Source: Deltaproteobacteria bacterium UBA5756
Lineage (GTDB): Bacteria; Desulfobacterota; Syntrophorhabdia; Syntrophorhabdales; Syntrophorhabdaceae
Reading direction: 5' to 3'
DNA length: 9,772 bases
Assembly (NCBI GenBank): GCA_002418985.1
Contig: DIFE01000086.1
Span: forward strand, 1 to 9,772
Shown: positions 1 to 6,289 of the stretch, in pieces
Position numbering within the stretch: the stretch's first letter is position 1
Layout of the letters: each line of letters starts with the position of its first letter
Program-made: the position numbers and the translations under genes
Notes under the pieces: generated by a model
What the model was told of the DNA's origin: nothing
Databases searched by the model: none
What the model saw: the letters and a program-made list of their open reading frames with translations, nothing else

Positions 1-66
1 CATTATTTTGATGGTGGATTGGGGCTCAATGCAAGGCTGCGTGATCTGATCGGTCATGCAAGTTAA
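1..66 (+). CDS. possible C-terminal end of an upstream gene (partial)
   Basis: Frame 1 is open from the window edge to a TAA at 64-66 and would encode 21 residues ending RLRDLIGHAS. No family can be recognised from so short a tail, and 21 open codons can occur by chance in DNA of this composition. The stop codon overlaps a sequence (64-75) that matches the full anti-Shine-Dalgarno complement. Confidence is low because the start lies outside the window. Confidence 0.3.
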   Translation, partial: HYFDGGLGLNARLRDLIGHAS

Positions 67-264
67 GGAGGTGATTCCCCTGGACCCGGGCCTTCTGCCG
101 GGTGACGGACTCAACATACCTTACCCGCCCCCTGACCCCATGAACCGGGTCTTCCTAAGCTTTCTGGGGTAATAGGCCGATAATGACTTACGGAGCTGTC
201 AATACTGTGCTGTTGGATCCCCGTCTTGCCGGCGGAGACAATCGCGTTGCGCGCGTCTTCGAGT
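67..264. other. untranslated region, no supported gene
   Basis: This stretch holds no convincing gene on either strand. It contains a 6-bp inverted repeat (ACCCGG at 85-90, CCGGGT at 99-104) without a T-tract, so it is not a convincing terminator. It also contains a CCTGACCCC motif near 131-139, resembling the short motif found again directly after the kinase stop codon. A 38-codon plus-strand frame (56-172) exists but resembles no protein I recognise. Confidence 0.4.
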
Positions 265-293
265 TTGACACTCCCGCATCTGTACGATAGTAT
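265..293 (+). promoter_or_regulatory. sigma-70-like promoter of the hybrid kinase gene
   Basis: A perfect -35 hexamer TTGACA (265-270) is followed by a 17-bp spacer and TAGTAT (288-293), which matches the -10 consensus at four of six positions. Transcription would start near base 300, leaving a short leader of about 45 bases. An AGGAAGGTGAG ribosome binding site sits just before the ATG at 345. Sequence-based prediction only. Confidence 0.5.
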
Positions 294-344
294 CATGAGG
301 GCCGTGATCTGTCGCCGCAATGCCCACTGCCACAGGAAGGTGAG

Positions 345-3086
345 ATGAAGGACCCGTCCGGAAGCGACCGCGAACTCATCAAAGAGATATCGGTGCTGAA
401 AAAGAGAGTCCGGGATCTGGAAAGGTCGAAAACCGGGGGCAACGAGACCGGGGAAGCGGCGGGGGTGAACAACCTCTACCCCCTGTCGGTTCTCGACGCC
501 CATCCCTACCCCATCTACGTTTGCGATCCTGAAAGCTATGAATTGCTCTACTGCAACCGGGTGCTGGTCGAGTCCCGGGGTGAACCGGGGCGGAAAAAGT
601 GTTACGAGTACCTGCAAGATCGCAGAGCGCCCTGCCCATTCTGCACGAATGATAAGATCCTCGGGGAGAATCTCGGCAAGAACTTTGTATGGGATTTCCA
701 AAGCGAGATCAGCTTACGTTGGTACCGGTGCCTGGACCGGGCGATCACCTGGGCCGACGGGCGTATCGTCCGTTACGAACTGGCCGTGGACATCACCGAC
801 AGAAGAGAAGCCGAGGAGGCGCTTAGGAAGAGTGAGGAGAAGTACAAGTATCTCACGGAGAGCATGAACGACATAGTCTGGACAACCGACCTTGAGATGA
901 ACACTACCTACGTAAGCCCGTCCATAGAAAAGGTGCTGGGCTTTACCATCGAGGAGCGGATGCAGCAATCACTGGTAGACCAGCTTACCCCGGAGACGCT
1001 GGCGACGACTGCGGAAATACTGTTCGGCGAGCTCGAGAACGACCCGGAAGGAGACCCCGACAGGTCGATTTCCCTTGATCTCTACTATTATCACAAGGAC
1101 GGATCTGCCAGGTGCCTGGAGACGCGGCTGTCTTTCGTTCGCGACGAGAAGGGGGTTCCGTCCGGCATATACGGACTGTCGCGAGATGTTACGGAGCGCA
1201 AAAGGGCGCAGGAGGCCCTCAGCCGGGCGGAGGAAAAGTACCGCCAGCTTTTCGATCTCGAATCTGATGCAATCTTTCTCATCGACAACGAGACGGGCCG
1301 GATCCTCGAGGCCAACAATGCGGCATCATTGCTCTACGGATACACCAGGGAAGAACTCCTTGAGAGGAAGAACAGGGACCTCTCGGCCGAACCGGAACAG
1401 ACGAGAGCCGCCACACGGAAAGAACTCAGCACGGTTCCGCTCCGCTATCACCGGAAAAAGGACGGCACCGTCTTCGCCGTCGACATCAGGGCAACCCATT
1501 TGACATGGAATGGACGAAGGTCGCACCTCGCTGCGATACGGGATATAACGGAGCGCAAGCGGGCCGAAGAAGAGCTGCTCGGGGAAAGAGAAAAACTTCA
1601 GACTCTTTCGAACAACGCACCGTTCGGAATGATCCTTCTCGACTCAGAAGGCCGCTTTACTTACGTCAACATCAAATTCACGGAGATTTTCGGGTACAGC
1701 CTGTCCGATATTCCCGATGGCAGAACATGGTTGAGAAAGGCCTATCCGAACAACGAATACAGGCACGGGGTCATCTCGGCCTGGAAAGAGGATTTCCGCG
1801 AGGCCAGGCCCGGCGAACAGAAATCGAAGGTTTTTAACGTTGAGTGCGCAGACGGGACCCGCAAGACGGTGAAGTTCACTACTTCGGTGGTTGGTTCCGG
1901 TGATTACCTGATGACCTGCGAAGATATTACAGAAATGACACAGCTCGAATCGCACCTTCGCCATGCACAGAAGATGGAATCCATAGGCACCCTGGCGGGC
2001 GGCATAGCCCATGACTTCAACAATATTCTCACGAGCCTGATGGGGTACGCCTCTCTCATGCAAATGAATATGGATAAAGGCAACCCCGTGAGACGATATG
2101 CGGACCAGATCGTATCAGCCTCCAGAAAAGCGGCGGATCTTACGCGAAGTCTGCTGACCTTCAGCAGGCAACAGCCCGTGACCCTTACCCCTCTCGATAT
2201 GAACAATACGATAAGAGCGATGAAAGAGCTACTCGAAAGGCTCCTTACCGAGAATATCGAATTGCGTACGTCCCTCACCCGGGACGATACCGTCGTTCTG
2301 GCCGACAAATCGCAGATGGACCAGATATTCTTCAATCTTGCGACCAACGCGAGGGACGCAATGCCGGCAGGGGGGACGGTTACCATAGAAACGTCTGTCG
2401 CTGCCATAGACAGCGCGTTCATCGATGCTAACGGGTTCGGCAAGCGGGGCATGTATGTGCTGATAAGCGTCTCCGATACGGGAGAGGGTATGGATGAGGC
2501 GACGCAGGAAAAGATCTTCGACCCCTTCTTCACCACAAAAGGAATCGGGAAGGGCACGGGGCTCGGCCTTGCGACGGTGTACGGGATCATGAAACAACAC
2601 GGCGGGTATATCACCGTTGACAGCGAGTTGAACCTGGGGACAACATTCCGTATCTATTTCCCCGCGGCGTCGGCTGACGTCGATGAGGCGCACGACGCGG
2701 CAACCCCCATCGCGACGGGAAATGAAAAGATCCTTATCGCGGAGGATGACGACGGGGTAAGGCGCCTTATGCGGGAGGCCCTCCAGGAATGCGGCTACAC
2801 GATTATCGAGGCCGTGGACGGCCAGGATGCGATCGACAAGTTCACGGGGCACCCGGACATAGACCTGATCGTCGTTGACTCCGTAATGCCGAGAAAGAAC
2901 GGACGCGAGGTTTATGCGGAAATACACGGGATGGACCCCGATGTCAGGGTGCTTTTCACCAGCGGATACACGAGAGACATTGTTCTCGATAAGGGAATCG
3001 AGGACGGGCAGTTCGACTTCATCGCCAAGCCCCTGCTGTTTGCCAGCTTCCTCGAGAAGGTCCGCGAGATTCTGGACAGGCAATAA
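345..3086 (+). CDS. cytoplasmic multi-PAS hybrid sensor histidine kinase
   Basis: A 913-residue hybrid kinase that should sense a cytoplasmic signal through PAS domains, autophosphorylate on histidine and pass phosphate to its own receiver. No membrane segment or signal peptide is visible. Domain order: short coiled coil (about 11-28), PAS1 (about 45-152), PAS2 (165-285), PAS3 (293-403), PAS4 (415-530), HisKA with H-box GGIAHDFNN (phospho-acceptor H556), and HATPase with N-box around N664/N668, DTGEGM (711-716), FDPFFTTK (725-732) and GTGLGL (737-742). It ends in a receiver with E800/D801, phospho-acceptor D845, T872 and K895. All key catalytic residues are present. PAS1 carries C86, C97, C100 (CPFC), with C60 and C70 nearby. 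The start ATG has a strong AGGAAGGTG site. No output regulator lies next to it, so its partner is unknown. Assignment to the family is secure; the ligand is not. Confidence 0.95.
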   Translation: MKDPSGSDRELIKEISVLKKRVRDLERSKTGGNETGEAAGVNNLYPLSVLDAHPYPIYVCDPESYELLYCNRVLVESRGEPGRKKCYEYLQDRRAPCPFCTNDKILGENLGKNFVWDFQSEISLRWYRCLDRAITWADGRIVRYELAVDITDRREAEEALRKSEEKYKYLTESMNDIVWTTDLEMNTTYVSPSIEKVLGFTIEERMQQSLVDQLTPETLATTAEILFGELENDPEGDPDRSISLDLYYYHKDGSARCLETRLSFVRDEKGVPSGIYGLSRDVTERKRAQEALSRAEEKYRQLFDLESDAIFLIDNETGRILEANNAASLLYGYTREELLERKNRDLSAEPEQTRAATRKELSTVPLRYHRKKDGTVFAVDIRATHLTWNGRRSHLAAIRDITERKRAEEELLGEREKLQTLSNNAPFGMILLDSEGRFTYVNIKFTEIFGYSLSDIPDGRTWLRKAYPNNEYRHGVISAWKEDFREARPGEQKSKVFNVECADGTRKTVKFTTSVVGSGDYLMTCEDITEMTQLESHLRHAQKMESIGTLAGGIAHDFNNILTSLMGYASLMQMNMDKGNPVRRYADQIVSASRKAADLTRSLLTFSRQQPVTLTPLDMNNTIRAMKELLERLLTENIELRTSLTRDDTVVLADKSQMDQIFFNLATNARDAMPAGGTVTIETSVAAIDSAFIDANGFGKRGMYVLISVSDTGEGMDEATQEKIFDPFFTTKGIGKGTGLGLATVYGIMKQHGGYITVDSELNLGTTFRIYFPAASADVDEAHDAATPIATGNEKILIAEDDDGVRRLMREALQECGYTIIEAVDGQDAIDKFTGHPDIDLIVVDSVMPRKNGREVYAEIHGMDPDVRVLFTSGYTRDIVLDKGIEDGQFDFIAKPLLFASFLEKVREILDRQ

Positions 3087-3202
3087 CCTGACCCCCACTG
3101 CTGTCCAAAATAATCCATTTCCCAGGTCGCTTTCTTTCTAACACAATGATTAAGGACAGGTAAATCCCGCATTTCAAAACCAGCTTGCCTTATCTCGCGA
3201 TT
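3087..3202. other. kinase 3' flank, no gene
   Basis: No gene is seen here. A CCTGACCCCC string follows the kinase stop directly. GGACAG at 3074-3079 can pair with CTGTCC at 3101-3106, and CTGTCC can alternatively pair with GGACAG at 3154-3159. Neither pairing is followed by a T-tract, so no intrinsic terminator for the kinase can be claimed. Confidence 0.35.
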
Positions 3203-3294
3203 CGTCATTCCAGCTTTCTCCATACGTCATTCCAGCTTTCTCCATACGTCATTCCAGCTTTCTCCATACGTCATTCCAGCGCAGGCCGGAAGCC
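3203..3294. repeat. 22-bp tandem repeat (3.5 copies) ending in an IPACAGMT-type intergenic repeat
   Basis: Three perfect 22-bp units beginning CGTCATTCCAGC lie at 3203-3224, 3225-3246 and 3247-3268. A fourth 12-bp partial unit (3269-3280) runs on into GCAGGCCGGAAGCC. The last stretch (3269-3294) resembles the widespread short palindromic intergenic repeat that reads as IPACAGMT on its reverse strand (here LPACAGMT). The tandem units look like amplification of one half of that repeat, for example by replication slippage. There is no sign that it is translated. Confidence 0.85.
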
Positions 3295-3306
3295 AAGAAG
3301 ACCTCT

Positions 3307-3420
3307 CCTTTCCAAGAACGTGCGGATCAAGATACATCAGGAGTATTTTTACACTATCCTTCTCCGGGACCTTGTCGAACGTCACGATGTGTCCCATCCT
3401 AAAGCCATTGCCGACCTTGC
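3307..3420 (+). pseudogene. internal fragment of a DUF4143-type AAA ATPase gene
   Basis: These 114 bases align without gaps to 6913-7026 of the intact ATPase gene downstream, with six mismatches (about 95% identity). They encode the equivalent of residues 209-246, including the string DLVERHDVSHPKA. Three of the six differences are silent and three change a residue (H to Y, F to L, T to A). There is no start codon, no Walker motifs and no C-terminal region, and similarity stops sharply on both sides. This is a remnant of a paralogous or formerly duplicated gene, not a functional gene. It lies directly after the 22-bp tandem repeat. Confidence 0.9.
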
Positions 3421-3530
3421 GCCCTGGCAACAAAGACAGGGATGCGCGTCAGTCCTATCACCTATTGCCCCGAACCCATCACCTGTTTTATTTCAGATAT
3501 TTCAAGACCTGACCTTATTGACCTTGCGAG
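3421..3530. other. repeat-like intergenic DNA with a GATATTTCAAGACCTGACC motif
   Basis: No gene is visible. The segment at 3496-3514 resembles the right end of the two longer structured repeats at 6043-6063 and 7880-7900, which read GATATTGCAAGAC... and GATATTGCAGGAC.... This suggests a shared mobile or intergenic repeat end. Confidence 0.4.
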
Positions 3531-3577
3531 AAAAAAGCGACGGCCTGGTCGTGGGAGGTTCCCGGGACGAGGCCGTC
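3531..3577 (-). terminator. rho-independent terminator of the small secreted-protein gene
   Basis: Read on the minus strand, an 8-bp stem (GACGGCCT paired with AGGCCGTC; arms at 3570-3577 and 3539-3546) has further inner pairing (CGT/ACG) and is followed by GC and six T residues (3536-3531). It begins 48 bases beyond the stop codon of the gene at 3625-3972 and has the right orientation. Confidence 0.85.
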
Positions 3578-3624
3578 ATTTGAATGCTTTTCGGCGAGAT
3601 CAACAAAGAGGTCTGCTCACACCC

Positions 3625-3972
3625 TTATCTGTAACCTTTGGACCTGAGGAAATTGGCGCATGTGGCGTTTGACCGGCTGGCGGCATCGCACCCGCACTGT
3701 ATCCGCGTGTATTCATTGCAGGTTGTGAATCCCCTGCTGTTGCGAACACCATTCGATCTGATCAAGCTGCAGGCATGATTGGTCCAGTTCCCCTGAAGTT
3801 TCACGAACGAGCCGTTGGGCATCACGTAGTACGGGCCGTCAGGTGTGATAAGGTCGTGAACGAAAGTGGGCTGCCAACCGTTGCCGCGGCAGGGACCGGC
3901 ATAGGCGGCCGTGGAAAGAAGACCGATGAGCAGAATGGTTCCCAGGCAAAGAAGACAGAGCCTGCTTTTCAT
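3625..3972 (-). CDS. small secreted cysteine-rich protein of unknown function
   Basis: A 115-residue protein with a clear Sec signal peptide: positively charged start (MKSR), hydrophobic core, and a likely cut after AYA at residue 25. The mature part of about 90 residues contains six cysteines (C28, C68, C85, C93, C95, C105), enough for three disulfides if exported to the periplasm or beyond. C93 and C95 form a CGC pair. It also has two tryptophans and many Asn/Gly residues. I do not recognise a family. The start is supported by GGGAGGT seven bases before the ATG, and a strong terminator follows the stop. It appears to be a single-gene transcript, since the neighbour upstream on the same strand is a broken channel gene with a 169-base gap. 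It could be a small binding or envelope protein, but nothing in the sequence decides this. Confidence 0.75.
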   Translation of the reverse strand: MKSRLCLLCLGTILLIGLLSTAAYAGPCRGNGWQPTFVHDLITPDGPYYVMPNGSFVKLQGNWTNHACSLIRSNGVRNSRGFTTCNEYTRIQCGCDAASRSNATCANFLRSKGYR

Positions 3973-4100
3973 TTGTGATACCTCCCGTAGTTATTGTTTG
4001 AGATTTCGCGTTCGGTATCGATACGTGCCGTCTGATACCATCGCCCTGTAATGCTATCAGCAGAAGAGCTTCTTTTCTGTAAACTGGACTACATAACAGG

Positions 4101-4122
4101 AAAAACCGCGGATTGCAGCGCG
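4101..4122 (-). terminator. weak possible terminator after the channel gene
   Basis: On the minus strand a short CGCG...CGCG hairpin (8-base loop) is followed by G and five T residues. It lies about 20 bases after the end of the broken channel gene. The stem is only four base pairs, so this is tentative. Confidence 0.3.
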
Positions 4123-4141
4123 ACTCAACTTCTTTGACGGA

Positions 4142-5094
4142 TCATTTCTTCGGAAAGGTCCTGAGGAACTTGCGTTCGTTCTCGTAGGTACCGATGACGA
4201 TCATCTCGGACCCTTCCCTGAGGATCTCGAAGGGATCGGGATTGATGGTAAGCTTGCCTTCGGACCGGATTGCAACGACACTGCAGCCTGTGTCCTGCCG
4301 GATGCCGGATTGGGCAAGGGTGAGCCCGGCAAGAGACCGGGGCGCCGTGACACGAAATAGCGTAATGCCCTCGACGAGCATTATTGCATCCTGGTTCATG
4401 AAGAAACTGAAAATGGCGTCTACCCCCAACAGCGGATAGGACATCACGAAATCCGCCCCGGCCCGGTGGAGTGTCGATACATTTCGGTCCTGGTTGGCTC
4501 TGCTTATGATCTGAAGGTCGGGCCTGAGGCTCCTGCAATACTTGGTTCGTCTATGTTCCCCACCGTGGCACGGATCCCGAGATCGGACAGGAGTCCGGCC
4601 TGCTCAGGGTTTTCCAGGATCACCACGTAATCGCGTTCGTAGGTTATCAATCGCTCGATCAAAGCGGCCGTCACATCGTCGTAGGCCGTCATGATGACAT
4701 GGTCACGTGTATTTACGGGCAATTCCCTCGGTGTGCGTCTTCTTGCTTCCGCTTCCATCCATGGCGCAAAAAGGAACTTGATGAAGGCAAAGGGGAGAAG
4801 TACGAGCATGAAGACCACGCCCGAGAGAAGCACCACTATCGAAAAGACGCGGCCAATATCATGGGTGAACGTGATATCGCCGAATCCGAGGGTTGACATG
4901 ACGGTGAGCGTCCAGTACACACCGGTTATCCATGAATACTCTCTCCCCTCCCATGCCATGAGAAAATGGAAGATAACGCTGTATGAGACGACCATGGCCG
5001 TCAGGACCAACATGAAACGAAGGAGCATCCGGACATTCTGCCGGGTGTTCCTGCCCGCAGCCATGGAAGTCAATATGGAAGAATAGAACTTCAC
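4142..5094 (-). pseudogene. two-TM potassium channel with RCK/TrkA domain, frameshifted with internal deletion
   Basis: The first frame (5094-4504, GTG start preceded by AGGAGGGG) gives TM1 (about 21-46), a pore loop with selectivity filter STLGFGD (67-73), TM2 (about 80-109), and a TrkA-N/RCK domain beginning RDHVIMTAYDD (130) and running to VGNIDEP (184). It then runs into a stop after about 12 unrelated residues. A second minus frame resumes with LRPDLQIISRANQDRN, continues through a TrkA-C domain and ends FLRTFPKK at 4142. The frame change falls between about 4543 and 4531. Compared with channels of this type, roughly 25-35 residues between the VGDLDDP-like and the IxxxAN-like segments are missing, so a small deletion rather than one lost base best explains it. 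An intact version would be an inner-membrane K+ channel gated by a cytoplasmic RCK ring. In this state it probably makes only a truncated pore protein. Confidence 0.8.
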
Positions 5095-5206
5095 CCGCCC
5101 CTCCTGACGTTCAACCCCATCACCTTCACCAGCTGTCTATATGCTACAGGAAAGGCTGATGTACATCAACTGCTTCAAACTTTTCCAATCGCGTACTTCA
5201 GATAAG

Positions 5207-5248
5207 GTCCGCGTCCGGACTTGACGAAGAGCTGCACTATCGTATCAT
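5207..5248 (+). promoter_or_regulatory. vapBC promoter with adjacent palindrome; probable leaderless start
   Basis: TTGACG (5221-5226), a 16-bp spacer and TATCAT (5243-5248) form a good sigma-70-like promoter. The -10 box overlaps the first in-frame ATG (5247), and the predicted transcription start falls at about 5255-5256, on the second ATG. No Shine-Dalgarno precedes either ATG. A palindrome GTCCG-CGTC-CGGAC (5207-5220) abuts the -35 box, and a 7-bp direct repeat ATCGTAT occurs at 5239-5245 and 5251-5257. Either could be the operator for VapB(C) autorepression, which is the usual control of this family. Confidence 0.5.
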
Positions 5249-5255
5249 GTATCGT

Positions 5256-5471
5256 ATGAAAGTTACGGCGATAATACCCGATCAGTTGGTCGAAGACGTG
5301 AAGAAGGCAAGCGGCGGCAAGAACATTACCGATTCGCTTATCGTAGCCTTGAGAGAGTGGATAGAGATGAAACGGATAAAGGAGCTCAATGCAAAGGTGG
5401 CGAAGCGGCCCCTTTCGTTTCATGAAGGCCACAGCGCGGGATCGGTGCGGGGATTGAACAGGAAGCGATGA
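5256..5471 (+). CDS. vapB: VapB-type antitoxin
   Basis: A 71-residue protein beginning MKVTAIIPDQLVEDVKKASG. The N-terminal half resembles short ribbon-helix-helix-like DNA-binding antitoxins (beta strand KVTAIIP, then helices around LVEDVKKASG and TDSLIVALREWIEMK). The basic tail (about residues 40-71) would wrap the toxin active site. It should neutralise the PIN toxin encoded next and repress the operon. The genes overlap by four bases (ATGA), typical of translational coupling. An in-frame ATG at 5247 would add three residues, but the -10 box covers it, so 5256 is preferred. The match to the VapB class rests on size, sequence style and the neighbouring toxin. Confidence 0.85.
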   Translation: MKVTAIIPDQLVEDVKKASGGKNITDSLIVALREWIEMKRIKELNAKVAKRPLSFHEGHSAGSVRGLNRKR

Positions 5472-5848
5472 TCATTCCCGACACGTCCGTCTGGATCGAG
5501 TTCCTGAGGGGAAAAGAGCCTTTTCTTACGGAACCGGGCCTTCTGTTGGAAGAAAGGCAGGTCATCGCCCTTGAATGCATCTTCGGCGAACTGTTGCAGG
5601 GTGCAAAGACAAGGCGCGAGCGCACAGTCATCACGGACTACTGGAACAACCTTCCAAAGATCGAGGAGCAGGGTCTCTGGGTAAAAGCGGGGCTTCACGC
5701 GGGTGAACGGAAGCTTTTCACCAAAGGTCTCGGACTCATCGATGTATTCATTCTAACGACGGCAAAATCGAGCGGTGCAAGGGTCTGGACCCTTGACAAG
5801 AAGATGGCCTCCCTCCTGGCAGAGAACACGACAACGCGCTTGGCTTGA
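5468..5848 (+). CDS. vapC: VapC-type PIN-domain ribonuclease toxin
   Basis: A 126-residue PIN domain covering the full length expected for VapC. The acidic metal-binding residues are in place: D5 (IIPDTSVWIEFLRG), E41 (FGELLQGA), D92 (GLIDVFI) and D110 (TLDKK). These coordinate Mg2+/Mn2+ in the family, whose members cleave RNA (tRNA or rRNA in studied cases). The target of this copy cannot be read from the sequence. It overlaps vapB by four bases and is therefore translated with it. All catalytic residues are intact, so the toxin is probably active. The structured intergenic repeat begins four bases after its stop codon, leaving essentially no 3' flank of its own. Confidence 0.92.
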   Translation: MIIPDTSVWIEFLRGKEPFLTEPGLLLEERQVIALECIFGELLQGAKTRRERTVITDYWNNLPKIEEQGLWVKAGLHAGERKLFTKGLGLIDVFILTTAKSSGARVWTLDKKMASLLAENTTTRLA

Positions 5849-5851
5849 AAG

Positions 5852-6063
5852 AAAGGCAAAAGATTTGTCTCACGGTTGCTTCACCCTTCGGGTTCGCTGG
5901 AGGCAGTGAAGAGAACATGATGAGGAAGCCTTGAAAGAATTGCGGCCAGATCCGGAGAAGACGCGGATCAGGCCGCACTTGCATCCCGCTGCGCGGGAGA
6001 AAATAATACTGAGCATGGAGATGTCCGCCAGCTATGAAAACTGATATTGCAAGACTCGACCCC
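5852..6063 (+). repeat. structured intergenic repeat, copy A (after vapC)
   Basis: This copy aligns with 7667-7900. The left part (5852-5874) is identical over 23 bases. The core 5878-6003 equals 7714-7839 over 126 bases with no mismatch. After a short variable stretch, the right part (6021-6063) matches 7858-7900 with three mismatches. Copy A lacks 21 bases present in copy B between left part and core. The core can fold into three hairpins: CTTCAC/GTGAAG (5879-5911); a 12-bp stem with one A-A mismatch (GCGGCC and GATCCG paired with CGGATC and GGCCGC; 5942-5976); and TCCCGC-TGC-GCGGGA (5984-5998). There are no obvious terminal inverted repeats and no plausible gene inside. It is a non-coding repeat family, possibly mobile; the mechanism is unknown. 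Confidence 0.9.
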
Positions 6064-6205
6064 ATGAACTCGCGGACAGGCTGCAGGCCTTGCCGGAGAG
6101 AGGGGGAGACAGATTGCACAGAAGAAGGGATTGAATCTTACCAAATAGGTTTCTTGTTTTCTTGGGAACGTCCCTCTTGCTGCACCGAACTTGTCGGGGC
6201 CCCGC

Positions 6206-6289
6206 CTGGTAATAATTCTTGACATTTTATGGTTGAACTGGTAAGAAATATTACCAGATAGTAGTTATACTGGAAATATATGTTACCGG
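6206..6289 (+). promoter_or_regulatory. ATPase promoter with twin palindromic operators
   Basis: A consensus -35 TTGACA (6219-6224) with a 17-bp spacer leads to a weak -10 TAAGAA (6242-6247). Overlapping the -10 is a perfect 7-6-7 palindrome CTGGTAA-GAAATA-TTACCAG (6238-6257). A second imperfect copy, CTGGAAA-TATATG-TTACCGG (6270-6289), has its centre exactly 32 bp further and ends at the ATG. A half site CTGGTAA lies at 6206-6212. A dimeric repressor bound here would block RNA polymerase. The regulator is not identifiable in the window. Confidence 0.6.

Noticed and set aside
50..85. Minus-strand sequence AATCACCTCCTTA as the 3' end of a 16S rRNA gene
   Set aside because: Only about 12 bases match; the sequence before it lacks the conserved GCGGCTGG block and no rRNA helix is present around it.
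56..172. 38-codon plus-strand frame starting at ATG 56
   Set aside because: No ribosome binding site before the ATG, proline-rich product without resemblance to a family, and too short to stand out from chance.
2229..3098. 289-codon minus-strand frame opposite the kinase
   Set aside because: It is the antisense of a gene with complete, ordered kinase and receiver motifs and has no motifs of its own.
3203..3280. CRISPR array
   Set aside because: The units are directly adjacent with no unique spacers and there are no cas genes; it is a plain tandem repeat.
5978..6006. Intrinsic terminator formed by TCCCGC-TGC-GCGGGA in the repeats
   Set aside because: The stem is followed by an A-run on the plus strand, and on the minus strand the T-run comes before the stem, so it fits a terminator in neither direction.
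5849..6063. Classical integron attC site
   Set aside because: No GTTRRRY / RYYYAAC core pair bounds the repeat, and no integrase gene is in the window.
5748..6119. Minus-strand open frame over repeat A that shares a peptide with a minus frame over repeat B (7656-7859), with an in-frame 7-codon difference
   Set aside because: The shared peptide follows simply from the identical DNA. There is no ribosome binding site, the frame overlaps vapC on the opposite strand, and the composition (Pro/Phe/Arg rich) is that of an antisense frame over hairpins.
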